The notes: generated by a model from the sequence alone, not told the origin. DNA of 24,461 nt from JAGVWT01 sp964538405 (GCA_964538405.1 CAZIET010000006.1:1-24461), one strand, 5' to 3'; counted from the stretch's first letter, positions 15,504-22,372 are shown. A program made the numbers and translations.

Positions 15504-15521
15504 CTTTTAAAAAGATTTGTG
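15504..15521 (-). promoter_or_regulatory. Core promoter of the 14496 SDR gene
   Basis: On the minus strand CACAAATC (15521-15514) then TTTTTAAAAG (15513-15504), TATA centred 24 nt before the ATG at 15485. The CACAAATCTTTTTA core is identical to the promoters at 1155 and 9631. Confidence 0.62.
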
Positions 15522-15523
15522 GT

Positions 15524-15538
15524 ATTCAATATTTGAAT
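15524..15538. promoter_or_regulatory. Perfect 6-3-6 palindrome, candidate operator
   Basis: ATTCAA-TAT-TTGAAT sits 2 nt beyond the BRE of the SDR promoter. The centre-to-BRE distance (10 nt) equals that of the imperfect repeat before the 1192 gene, which suggests the same class of regulator site. Confidence 0.5.
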
Positions 15539-15558
15539 CTCATGAGTAGTGAAAATTT

Positions 15559-15585
15559 GGCTTCATAATTTATTTAAACGAAGCC
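15559..15585 (+). promoter_or_regulatory. Promoter of the 15600 gene flanked by an inverted repeat
   Basis: The core promoter is CATAATT (15564-15570) plus TATTTAAAC (15571-15579), centred 25 nt before the ATG at 15600. It is bracketed by GGCTTC (15559-15564) and GAAGCC (15580-15585), a perfect 6-bp inverted repeat with 15 nt between arms. The repeat is upstream of the predicted transcription start, so it is a DNA site rather than an RNA hairpin. Confidence 0.55.
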
Positions 15586-15599
15586 TGTAAATCCCTAGA

Positions 15600-17315
15600 A
15601 TGGTGATGATGACAAAGTGTAAGATATGTAATACGAACAATCTAGTTGAATTTATCTCTTTTGGGGAAATGCCGGTAGCAAATGCCTTTCTTAAACAAGA
15701 GGAATTATCAAAATCAGAATTCAAATACGAAATGAAGGTTGGATTCTGCGAGTACTGCCATATGGTTCAACTCATCAATATAGTTCCTTACGACAAGTAC
15801 ATAGTTCCTGACGAACAGGGAAAGACAAACTATGCTTTCTTCTCTTCAACATCAAAGGCAATGGAACAGCATTTCGCAGAAGTTGCAAAAGAAATTGAAG
15901 AGAGATTTTTAGATCACAATTCAAAAGTTCTGGAAATAGGAAGCAATGACGGAATTTTTCTTAAGGCATTCAAAAAGAATAAAGTTTTGGGAATAGAACC
16001 TTCACAGAATGTTGCGGAAATTGCCAAAATGCAAGGAATCGAAACAATAACGGAATTCTTTTCAACAAATCTTGCCCAAAGAATTGTCTATGAAAAAGGA
16101 AGATTCAAGGCAATATTTTCCGCAAATGTCATCCTTAACATAATAGATTTGCATGACTTGCTGAATGGGGTAAATTATCTTCTAGAAGATAGCGGGGTCT
16201 TTATTTTTGAAGACCCATACATAGTCGATATCCTGGAAAAAACTTCTTACGACCAGATTTACGATGAACACATTTGGTATTTTTCACTTACCTCCTTGAG
16301 AAACCTTATGGAAATGCACGGATTAGAACTTTTTGATGCCGAAAGACAAGAAACCCATGGAGGTTCAATGAGGGTATATGTAGCGAAGAAGGGGAAAAGA
16401 GGAAAAAGCCAAAGATTAATTCAATACTTGGAAGAAGAAAAACAAAAAGGAGTTGATAAAACACAATCTTATCTTGATTTTGCGAAAAGAGTCGAAGAAT
16501 CAAAAACAGAACTTGTCAAATTGCTAAAAGAACTTAAAGGTCAAGGTAAAAAAATTGTTGGATATGCTGCGGCATCTAAAGGAACAATTGTCTTGAATTA
16601 TTGCAATATTGGAACAGAGACACTTGACTATATTTCAGATTCCACCCCTTTCAAGCAAGGATTATACAGTCCAGGAAAACACATACCAATAGTTTCTCCA
16701 GAATTTTTCCATGATGACGAAAATGTCGATTATGTTTTATTGGGGGCTTGGAATCATGCAAAAGAAATAATGGCTAAGGAACAGGACTTCATAAAAAGGG
16801 GTGGAAAGTTCATCGTGCATTACCCAAAAGCAAGAATACTTGAAAACAATTCCTCAAAAATAAACTTTGTGAATAATCTTGTTGAAGTAAAAAAATTAAA
16901 CGTATTTGCAAACGACCAAGGATATTTGTTTGAAACTATAAGGTCTGATGACAAAATCTATGAAGGGAAATATGGACAAACACTAATCTCTGTTTTATAT
17001 CCTGGTGTGATCAAGGGATGGCACCTACATGAAAAACAAACTGAGTATACATCCTGCATTAACGGCAACCTGAAATATATTGCCTTGAAAGAAAAAACCG
17101 ATGGAACAAAGGACATCCAAATTCTAAATATGGGGGACAAGAATCCTATTTTGGTTAAAGTTTCTCCAGGAATTTGGCATGGTTATATGCCTTTATCAAA
17201 TAAGGAAGCAACTGTTTTACACCTTATGGACAGGCCATTTGATCCAAAGGATGACGATACAAAAAGAAAGGATCCATTTGAATTCGGGGATTTGTGGTCT
17301 GTTAAGAATGGTTGA
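15600..17315 (+). CDS. Fusion: NDP-sugar C-methyltransferase + RmlC-like cupin epimerase
   Basis: A 571-residue two-domain enzyme. Residues 1-415 are a TylC3/EvaC/TcaB9-type C-methyltransferase: zinc ligands C7, C10, C50 and C53, SAM-binding LEIGSNDG (111-118), the active-site segment Y221-D-E223-H224, GGSMR (254-258) and the C-terminal YAAASKGT loop. Residues 420-571 are a cupin of the dTDP-4-dehydrorhamnose 3,5-epimerase family, with GVIKGWHLHEKQTEY (H475, H477) and VSPGIWHGYM. In known dTDP-sugar routes (for example vancosamine-type), C-3 methylation of a 4-keto sugar is followed by epimerisation, so the fusion joins consecutive steps. It is paralogous to the methyltransferase half of the 1192 gene but keeps the Tyr lost there. 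Expected substrate: a dTDP-4-keto-6-deoxyhexose from RmlB. The 3' end overlaps the flippase gene by 14 nt. Confidence 0.9.
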   Translation: MVMMTKCKICNTNNLVEFISFGEMPVANAFLKQEELSKSEFKYEMKVGFCEYCHMVQLINIVPYDKYIVPDEQGKTNYAFFSSTSKAMEQHFAEVAKEIEERFLDHNSKVLEIGSNDGIFLKAFKKNKVLGIEPSQNVAEIAKMQGIETITEFFSTNLAQRIVYEKGRFKAIFSANVILNIIDLHDLLNGVNYLLEDSGVFIFEDPYIVDILEKTSYDQIYDEHIWYFSLTSLRNLMEMHGLELFDAERQETHGGSMRVYVAKKGKRGKSQRLIQYLEEEKQKGVDKTQSYLDFAKRVEESKTELVKLLKELKGQGKKIVGYAAASKGTIVLNYCNIGTETLDYISDSTPFKQGLYSPGKHIPIVSPEFFHDDENVDYVLLGAWNHAKEIMAKEQDFIKRGGKFIVHYPKARILENNSSKINFVNNLVEVKKLNVFANDQGYLFETIRSDDKIYEGKYGQTLISVLYPGVIKGWHLHEKQTEYTSCINGNLKYIALKEKTDGTKDIQILNMGDKNPILVKVSPGIWHGYMPLSNKEATVLHLMDRPFDPKDDDTKRKDPFEFGDLWSVKNG

Positions 17316-18666
17316 ATCTTGTTGTTATAAACAATAAAATTAAATAAATTGCACCACTAATGCTTGTAGCAAATGCAGCACCATACGTTGCAGATATTTC
17401 GCTATACCCGGCCAAATAAGAGACAATGGCAAAATTCAAAATTATATTTATGGCAGTAAATGTCACAAGCAACCTAGTTATTACAAATGGCTTACCAATG
17501 GCAATGAAATAAGTGGCATAAAGCTGAACTAACGGCATTGAAAAGAACAGGAAGCAAAGAATTCTGAGAATACCGGATGCATATACGTATTCTTCACCAA
17601 AGATTATTTTTATTATGTAATCAGATAAGACAAAGACAAAGACAAAACCAACCAATGAAAGTACCAGGGAAACTGCCAAAATTTTTCTGAAGAAAATTTC
17701 CAATTTTTTCCTTGGCAACCTGTTCAGTATTGGAGCAATTGCAACTGAGAAAGTTATCAATGGAACAGCGGCTCCAATAAGGCTGAGCGAAGCAGTATAA
17801 TTTCCTATAAACTCGGGGGAAACAAATCTTCCCAGTATGAAAACATCAGTGTACAAAGATATTATGCTGCATAAAGAAGTTATTGATATGGCCAAAATAA
17901 ATTTCTTAACTTTGTCTTTTTCTTTTGCCGACAAACTTCCGGGCTCTCCCGTGAGGTATTTTATTTCTTTTCTAAGATACAAAGCCAAAAAGACCACTGT
18001 AATAAAAGAAGCGAATGATAATCCAATCACAATATTAAACAGAATCTTATTGGGATCAACAAGAGTTTTAACTGAAAGAACAATTATTGTTGGTATGAGA
18101 ATCAGCCTTGAAAACTGGAAAATAGATTCTTTGTAGAATACCCCTCTGAATTTATTTGAAGATTGGGCTATAGAATACAAGAAAGAACTGAAACTAGTAA
18201 AAATCACATATAAACATCCGGCAATCAACGCCAAAAATATTGGTTTATGGTAGTAATTCTCGGAAATGAACCTTGCAGATATCAAAAGCAGCAATGTTGC
18301 AAACAATGTTATGTATATTTTCAACCTAAAAAGATAGTTGAAATAACTCTTTGCTTTAGTGTAATTTTTTCTTCCAAGTTCCCTTGAAATGAACCTCAAT
18401 ACAGTATCTCCAACACCAAGATCGGAAAAGGCCATGAAAATGAAAATTGTCGATAAGGCAAGGCTGTACAATCCGAATAGTTCCGGCATTAGCATTCTTG
18501 CGATTATAATCGTGTAAATGAGTCCGCCTACTTTTGCTACCAGATTTGTTGAAAGTTGGTAAGAATAGTTCCTTATAGCAAGGCCATCGTATCCTGAATA
18601 ATCCCTTTTTGTCACTCTTCTAAAAAATTCCTTGTAAGTTCTTACAGTGTCAGTAAAACGGCCCAT
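17302..18666 (-). CDS. MOP-superfamily polysaccharide/oligosaccharide flippase (Wzx-like)
   Basis: A 454-residue polytopic membrane protein that probably moves lipid-linked glycan across the cytoplasmic membrane. After a short basic cytoplasmic N-terminus, the segment NYSYQLSTNLVAKVGGLIYT and then IIIARMLMPELFGLYSLALS match the typical start of Wzx/polysaccharide-synthase proteins. SDLGVGDTVLRFISRELG is another family landmark. I see roughly 12 to 14 hydrophobic segments spread over the whole length, with no soluble domain. It is the only transporter in the cassette and marks its right end, consistent with export of the glycan assembled by the neighbours. The TATA box is centred 24 nt before the ATG at 18666. 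Confidence 0.9.
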   Translation of the reverse strand: MGRFTDTVRTYKEFFRRVTKRDYSGYDGLAIRNYSYQLSTNLVAKVGGLIYTIIIARMLMPELFGLYSLALSTIFIFMAFSDLGVGDTVLRFISRELGRKNYTKAKSYFNYLFRLKIYITLFATLLLLISARFISENYYHKPIFLALIAGCLYVIFTSFSSFLYSIAQSSNKFRGVFYKESIFQFSRLILIPTIIVLSVKTLVDPNKILFNIVIGLSFASFITVVFLALYLRKEIKYLTGEPGSLSAKEKDKVKKFILAISITSLCSIISLYTDVFILGRFVSPEFIGNYTASLSLIGAAVPLITFSVAIAPILNRLPRKKLEIFFRKILAVSLVLSLVGFVFVFVLSDYIIKIIFGEEYVYASGILRILCFLFFSMPLVQLYATYFIAIGKPFVITRLLVTFTAINIILNFAIVSYLAGYSEISATYGAAFATSISGAIYLILLFITTRFNHS

Positions 18667-18685
18667 TAGGACAAAAGCAGAAATA

Positions 18686-18702
18686 CATTTTTATTCTTTG
18701 TG
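18686..18702 (-). promoter_or_regulatory. Core promoter of the flippase gene
   Basis: On the minus strand CACAAAG then AATAAAAATG, TATA centred 24 nt before the start at 18666. The BRE-like CACAA is the same as in the sugar-gene promoters. Confidence 0.55.
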
Positions 18703-18711
18703 AAAAAGAAA

Positions 18712-20229
18712 TCATTCGCCAACCCTTTCAACAATATCTGAAAATGCCGGCCTTGTAATCAGTATTCCCGCAGTTATGCCAATCAAGGTGGTTATGGCAA
18801 ATCCTTTGAAAAATCCTGCGGCAACCCAATACAAAGGAATCAATGATACAAATGCAGTGAAATATGCTCCAACAATAATCACCAATGCAGTTTTCAATCT
18901 TTGTTTAAGCGTTGAAAATCTTTGTTTTGCCTCGTCCAAAATGATTATTTGCTGATCTATTCCCGTTCCTATTGTTGCCAATATTCCCGCAATACTTGGA
19001 AGATCTAGATTCCATTTTATCAAAGAGGCAATCCCAAGAATGATTATAACCTCAGAGAAACTTGTCAACAGCAAAGCTAAAGACAGTTTGAAATTTCTGT
19101 ATCTTATAAAAATAAATACCGATACTGCAAGGATGGCTGCCAAACCAGCCAGAATAATTGAATTTGTGAATCCCTTTCCCAGTAAAGGGGAAATTGTATC
19201 AAGTTTTATGATTTCTAATTTGTAAGGAAGACTGCCTGTAATTAAAATAGTCTGTAATTTGTTCATCTGTACTTTTGCATCATCGTAAGCCTGTTGCTCC
19301 GTTTCTCCAGTTCCGGCTCCAGAAATTGATATTTGTGTTGTGACCATTCCCTTCAATCCTTCACTAATCAGCAAAGAGTCAACCAACTTATCATCAAGAA
19401 ATAGATCAAGTTTTTCGGACAAATAATAACCGTCGCCAGTGAAATTTACACTAAGGTTTCTTGTAATATCTGCATGTCTTTTTGCTGCATCCTCATTCAA
19501 ATAAACAGTAAACCTGAAATTACAGAAGTAAAAATCTTGTGAACGCTGGCATGATTCCACTACAGCATCCTGTCCCGAACGAGATACCGAACTTATGTCT
19601 TTTCCACCAACGAATACAGTTTCATTTCCAATCTTTGCCTCGAATTTTCCTTGCTGTGAAATCAGTTCTTTTAATGCCGCCGGAGTGGCTCCAGGAATTT
19701 CTATATTTACATAATAATCTCCAGACAAGTCAGAAATTGTGGATGTTCGTATATCCTCAATTCCGTAAACATTCAGTCTATTTCCCAGAACTTGTTTCAA
19801 TTCATCTGCTTGATCTTGTGTAAGTTTCTTTTCTTGTGCTTTTACCAATGCCCTAGATCCTCCGGAAATATCCAATCCCGTCTTGATGTTTGTTTTTTGC
19901 AATTCAGAAACAGTTATTTCTGGAGATTTGTTTGAAAGTAAAATGAATTCTTGATTCTTGGTTTGAATTGTTGTTTTTATATCTGCTCCGTTAAACTTTC
20001 CTAACATAATATTGGAATAGTCATCTATATTGCTTATCTCCTGTCCATCAATTTCCGTTATTATTTGTCCTTGTCTTAATCCCTGATCAAACGCTGTTGA
20101 GTTTTGATCTATATTTGTAATTATAACTCCAGAAGCAAGCAAATTCATAGGATTTCCAACTATTGCCAGTACAGATAATATTAATGCAATAATCAGTACC
20201 CACATTCTCCAAGTGAATTTGAAATTCAT
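18712..20229 (-). CDS. secD: Protein translocase subunit SecD
   Basis: A 505-residue RND-fold membrane protein that works with SecF to assist protein export or membrane insertion through SecYEG. After an N-terminal membrane segment (WVLIIALILSVLAIVG) there is a PDZ-like stretch (VIITNIDQNSTAFDQGLRQGQIITEIDG). This is followed by the SecD signature GLDISGGSRALV, the P1-type periplasmic domain and five C-terminal membrane helices with GTGIDQQIIILDEAKQR. The frame opens at 20247, but the ATG at 20227-20229 is preferred: it overlaps the secF stop as ATGA and has GGAG 6 nt upstream. That makes secF-secD an operon. Archaea lack SecA, so the energy source and direction of action of SecDF there remain unsettled. 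Confidence 0.95.
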   Translation of the reverse strand: MNFKFTWRMWVLIIALILSVLAIVGNPMNLLASGVIITNIDQNSTAFDQGLRQGQIITEIDGQEISNIDDYSNIMLGKFNGADIKTTIQTKNQEFILLSNKSPEITVSELQKTNIKTGLDISGGSRALVKAQEKKLTQDQADELKQVLGNRLNVYGIEDIRTSTISDLSGDYYVNIEIPGATPAALKELISQQGKFEAKIGNETVFVGGKDISSVSRSGQDAVVESCQRSQDFYFCNFRFTVYLNEDAAKRHADITRNLSVNFTGDGYYLSEKLDLFLDDKLVDSLLISEGLKGMVTTQISISGAGTGETEQQAYDDAKVQMNKLQTILITGSLPYKLEIIKLDTISPLLGKGFTNSIILAGLAAILAVSVFIFIRYRNFKLSLALLLTSFSEVIIILGIASLIKWNLDLPSIAGILATIGTGIDQQIIILDEAKQRFSTLKQRLKTALVIIVGAYFTAFVSLIPLYWVAAGFFKGFAITTLIGITAGILITRPAFSDIVERVGE

Positions 20230-21116
20230 TTTTTCTCCATGTACCATTTAAGCATTGAAGCGTTTGTAACCCAGGTATTGAAAATGTCGAAGAATAAACC
20301 AATCATTAGTATTGTAAATATTTGAGTTAAAACAACTGAAAATAAACTTGAAACAACAAGTGCGAGGACAATTGCCAATAAAGCAGCTATGGTCATGGTC
20401 ATTCCTGTTTTGAATGCTCCAAACAATCTTTCATTTATTGTACCTTCGTGCCTTTTCAAAACCCTGTTGGTAAGCAAAATATCTGTATCAACACTATATC
20501 CTATCAGCATTAGGAAAGCAACTATTCCTGCAGAAGAGACTTTCATTCCAAGAAGATTTACCATAACTAATGTCATTAAAATATCTGCAAAGGCTGCAAG
20601 TATTACTGCAGTTGAAGGAACAAAGCTTCTGAAAATAAAGAAAATGACTGCAGCCATTAATACAAATGCAATCAACATTGCAATCATCAGTTGTTTATAG
20701 AATGTATTGCTTAAAGCGGGAGAAATGAATTCAGTGCTGCTGTTTTCATCATTGAGTTTGTATCCTAAATAAGATTCAATTATATCTTTTGTTTCATCTG
20801 CAGATGTTTTAGTCTGAACAACCAAGGCAGTTTGTTCCCTTGTTGTTATATCGTAAACAACTATTATCTCTATTTCATCTAATTTATCTGACAGTGCTGA
20901 TTTTAATTGATCCACATCAATCTTTCCAATTATAGTTATTGAAGTTCCTCCAGTCAAGGAAAAGTCTTTGTAGAAGAATCCGTCATTTGCAGAGAAGAAA
21001 ATAAACATGTAAACAAAGCAAAAGGCAATGATCAGTGCAGGAATTATAAGCAAAGCCTTGTAATACTTATTATAGAAAGTTTCGAATTTGTGTTTGAAAG
21101 TTGTTTCTTCAGTCAT
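20226..21116 (-). CDS. secF: Protein translocase subunit SecF
   Basis: A 296-residue partner of SecD. A basic N-terminal tail precedes the first membrane helix (ALLIIPALIIAFCFVYMFIFF). DFSLTGGTSITI is the conserved SecF segment opening the external domain, and five further helices follow, with VAFLMLIGYSVDTDILLTNRVLKR as the RND-type core motif. No promoter fits between secF and the tRNA-Gly gene, whose 3' end is only 8 nt upstream of the ATG. The message is therefore probably made by read-through from the tRNA promoter, or from a promoter inside the tRNA gene. The end overlaps the secD start by 4 nt. Confidence 0.95.
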   Translation of the reverse strand: MTEETTFKHKFETFYNKYYKALLIIPALIIAFCFVYMFIFFSANDGFFYKDFSLTGGTSITIIGKIDVDQLKSALSDKLDEIEIIVVYDITTREQTALVVQTKTSADETKDIIESYLGYKLNDENSSTEFISPALSNTFYKQLMIAMLIAFVLMAAVIFFIFRSFVPSTAVILAAFADILMTLVMVNLLGMKVSSAGIVAFLMLIGYSVDTDILLTNRVLKRHEGTINERLFGAFKTGMTMTIAALLAIVLALVVSSLFSVVLTQIFTILMIGLFFDIFNTWVTNASMLKWYMEKK

Positions 21117-21124
21117 TGTTTGGA

Positions 21125-21211
21125 TGCGTCGGCCGGGAGTCGAACCCGGGCTAGCTGCTTTCTTCTGTATATTAGTGGAAGGCAGCTGTCATACCGTTAG
21201 ACCACCAACGC
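21125..21211 (-). tRNA. tRNA-Gly(TCC) with a 16-nt intron
   Basis: Acceptor GCGTTGG pairs with CCGACGC. The T arm is CCGGG-TTCGACT-CCCGG and the D arm has a 3-bp stem. The anticodon stem GCTGC/GCAGC encloses 23 nt. Removing 16 nt at the canonical 37/38 position (21160-21175) leaves the normal loop CTTCCAA with anticodon TCC. CTTC pairs with GAAG, giving the 4-bp central helix, and 3-nt bulges CAC and AAA lie on opposite strands: a bulge-helix-bulge splice site. The inner helix is weak. The mature form is 71 nt. CCA is not encoded. Discriminator is A. Confidence 0.95.
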
Positions 21212-21234
21212 CTTAATTTAGATGGTCGAATTTT

Positions 21235-21246
21235 GTTTAATAAAGT
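21235..21246 (-). promoter_or_regulatory. tRNA-Gly promoter
   Basis: On the minus strand CTTTATTAAAC is centred about 29 nt before the tRNA 5' end. It is the only evident promoter upstream of secF-secD. Confidence 0.5.
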
Positions 21247-21255
21247 TTTCCAAAA

Positions 21256-21329
21256 CGCCCGGGACAGGATTTGAACCTGCAACCTACAGGTTAGGAACCT
21301 GTTGCGCTATCCAGTTGCGCCACCCGGGC
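21256..21329 (-). tRNA. tRNA-Arg(CCT)
   Basis: A complete cloverleaf of 74 nt without an intron. Acceptor GCCCGGG/CCCGGGC, D arm GCGC-AACTGGATA-GCGC, anticodon arm ACAGG-TTCCTAA-CCTGT with anticodon CCT, and T arm GCAGG-TTCAAAT-CCTGT. Discriminator G. CCA is not encoded. Confidence 0.95.
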
Positions 21330-21350
21330 TTAATAATGCTAATTATAAAA

Positions 21351-21361
21351 GTTTTTTAAAC
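21351..21361. promoter_or_regulatory. Symmetric TATA element between two divergent tRNA genes
   Basis: GTTTTTTAAAC is a near-palindrome whose centre (21356) is 27 nt from the tRNA-Arg 5' end and 28 nt from the tRNA-Leu 5' end. It is placed to serve as TATA box in both directions. Confidence 0.5.
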
Positions 21362-21383
21362 GTAATGATGTAGGTGTTTTAAT

Positions 21384-21467
21384 GCGGGAATACCAAAGCG
21401 GTCAAATGGGGCAGACTCAAAATCTGTCGGCTTAGTGCCTTCGGAGGTTCGAATCCTCTTTCCCGCA
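21384..21467 (+). tRNA. tRNA-Leu(CAA)
   Basis: A class II tRNA of 84 nt. Acceptor GCGGGAA/TTCCCGC, anticodon arm GCAGA-CTCAAAA-TCTGT with anticodon CAA, and a long variable arm with GGC-TTAGT-GCC stem and loop, diagnostic of Leu/Ser tRNAs. The T arm is GGAGG-TTCGAAT-CCTCT. Discriminator A, as expected for Leu. No intron and no encoded CCA. Confidence 0.95.
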
Positions 21468-21471
21468 TAAA

Positions 21472-21496
21472 GTTTAAATTAAAAAGAAATTTAAAC
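21472..21496. repeat. 9-7-9 inverted repeat, possible terminator and promoter overlap
   Basis: GTTTAAATT and AATTTAAAC flank AAAAAGA. The left arm starts 5 nt after tRNA-Leu and the right arm is the TATA box of the gene at 21518. A T-rich run (21505-21512) follows. Transcribed from the tRNA promoter it would fold into a hairpin before a U-tract. As DNA it places TATA-like boxes on both sides. Confidence 0.5.
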
Positions 21497-21517
21497 TAAG
21501 TAATTCTTTTTTACAGA

Positions 21518-22309
21518 ATGGGTGATAAATATATAGATAGGTTTCATACCTTGCACAGTTCTATAAAAAAAGAAAATAGAAGGGATTTTAAAGCATATAT
21601 AGGTAATTTAGATCCGCCACCATGGAGCTTACCGGGAAATAGTGAACTCAAATTAAAGTTTAAGAAAGGATATAAAAAAATAAAACGGGATTCAAAAACT
21701 AATCCTGAGAGATATAGTAATTTGACATCTTATGGTATGCCTATGTATTCTAGAGATTCTGAGATAATGGAAGCAGAGAAACTACTTGAAAGATCCGATA
21801 ATCCAACAGCATTTCACCGAAATCATACGGAAGAATATGGAAGATTACTTGCACTTGCAAATAGTGTTTTGTCGGGAGGAGTTAGAGAAGCAAACCTTTC
21901 TGTTGCCCTAAATGGGGTTTGGCTTTACGAGAAGCTGGGAAGAGGTGGAAAAGCTTCAGTAAAAAGAAGGCTTCTAAAAGCCTATGAAAATGCCATTAAT
22001 CAGGGAGGAAAAATTAAAGATGAGTCAGAGGAAAGCATTTTTAATTTTCTTGAAAGGAATTCCGACGATCCTAAATTAGAAACTGGGTACCTAGAAGGTA
22101 GACTATTGCTTGGGCCTGAGAGAAGATTACTCCATACCATAACTCTTTTGCTTGTTTTAACTGGGGTGTTTTTTCTTTCCCCATCAATTACGGGAAACGC
22201 TATAGGGAATGTTTCTTCAAATATGTCTAATTTTATTGGATTAGGTTTTATTATACTCTCGCTTGTTATTTTAGCCTTTTCTTTAAGAAGAGGAAAGTAT
22301 AAAAGATAG
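21518..22309 (+). CDS. Hypothetical protein with two C-terminal membrane segments
   Basis: A 263-residue protein of unknown function. Residues 1-200 are hydrophilic and basic, rich in Arg, Lys and Glu, with likely helical character (HTEEYGRLLALANSVLSGGVREANLSVALNGVWLYEKLG). Near the C-terminus are two hydrophobic segments, LLHTITLLLVLTGVFFLSP and FIGLGFIILSLVILAFSL. They are joined by SITGNAIGNVSSNMS and end with a basic tail RRGKYKR. The ITGNAIG linker recurs, from memory, in membrane proteins of Woesearchaeota/Pacearchaeota-type genomes, usually at the outer face after a helix. That suggests a cytoplasmic N-domain tethered by a hairpin. TATA is centred 26 nt before the ATG. No partner gene is evident. 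Confidence 0.75.
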   Translation: MGDKYIDRFHTLHSSIKKENRRDFKAYIGNLDPPPWSLPGNSELKLKFKKGYKKIKRDSKTNPERYSNLTSYGMPMYSRDSEIMEAEKLLERSDNPTAFHRNHTEEYGRLLALANSVLSGGVREANLSVALNGVWLYEKLGRGGKASVKRRLLKAYENAINQGGKIKDESEESIFNFLERNSDDPKLETGYLEGRLLLGPERRLLHTITLLLVLTGVFFLSPSITGNAIGNVSSNMSNFIGLGFIILSLVILAFSLRRGKYKR

Positions 22310-22342
22310 GGATCTTATTTTAAAATATTGGAACTAGATAAA

Positions 22343-22352
22343 GTTTAAAAAG
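22343..22352 (+). promoter_or_regulatory. 5S rRNA promoter
   Basis: GTTTAAAAAG preceded by GATAAA, centred 26 nt before the 5S start. The 5S gene is therefore probably its own transcription unit. No 16S or 23S is in the window. Confidence 0.55.
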
Positions 22353-22372
22353 CTGGAATTATGCTAAATTTT

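Noticed and set aside
19539..19823. Open frame antisense to secD
   Set aside because: Shadow of a strongly conserved gene, with no recognisable protein.
20087..20302. Open frame across the secF-secD junction
   Set aside because: Out of frame with both conserved genes and without family resemblance; the ATGA overlap explains the junction.
22316..22328. AT palindrome around ATTTTAAAAT after the 21518 gene
   Set aside because: Short pure-AT palindromes are expected by chance in this base composition, and it has no convincing stem or position.
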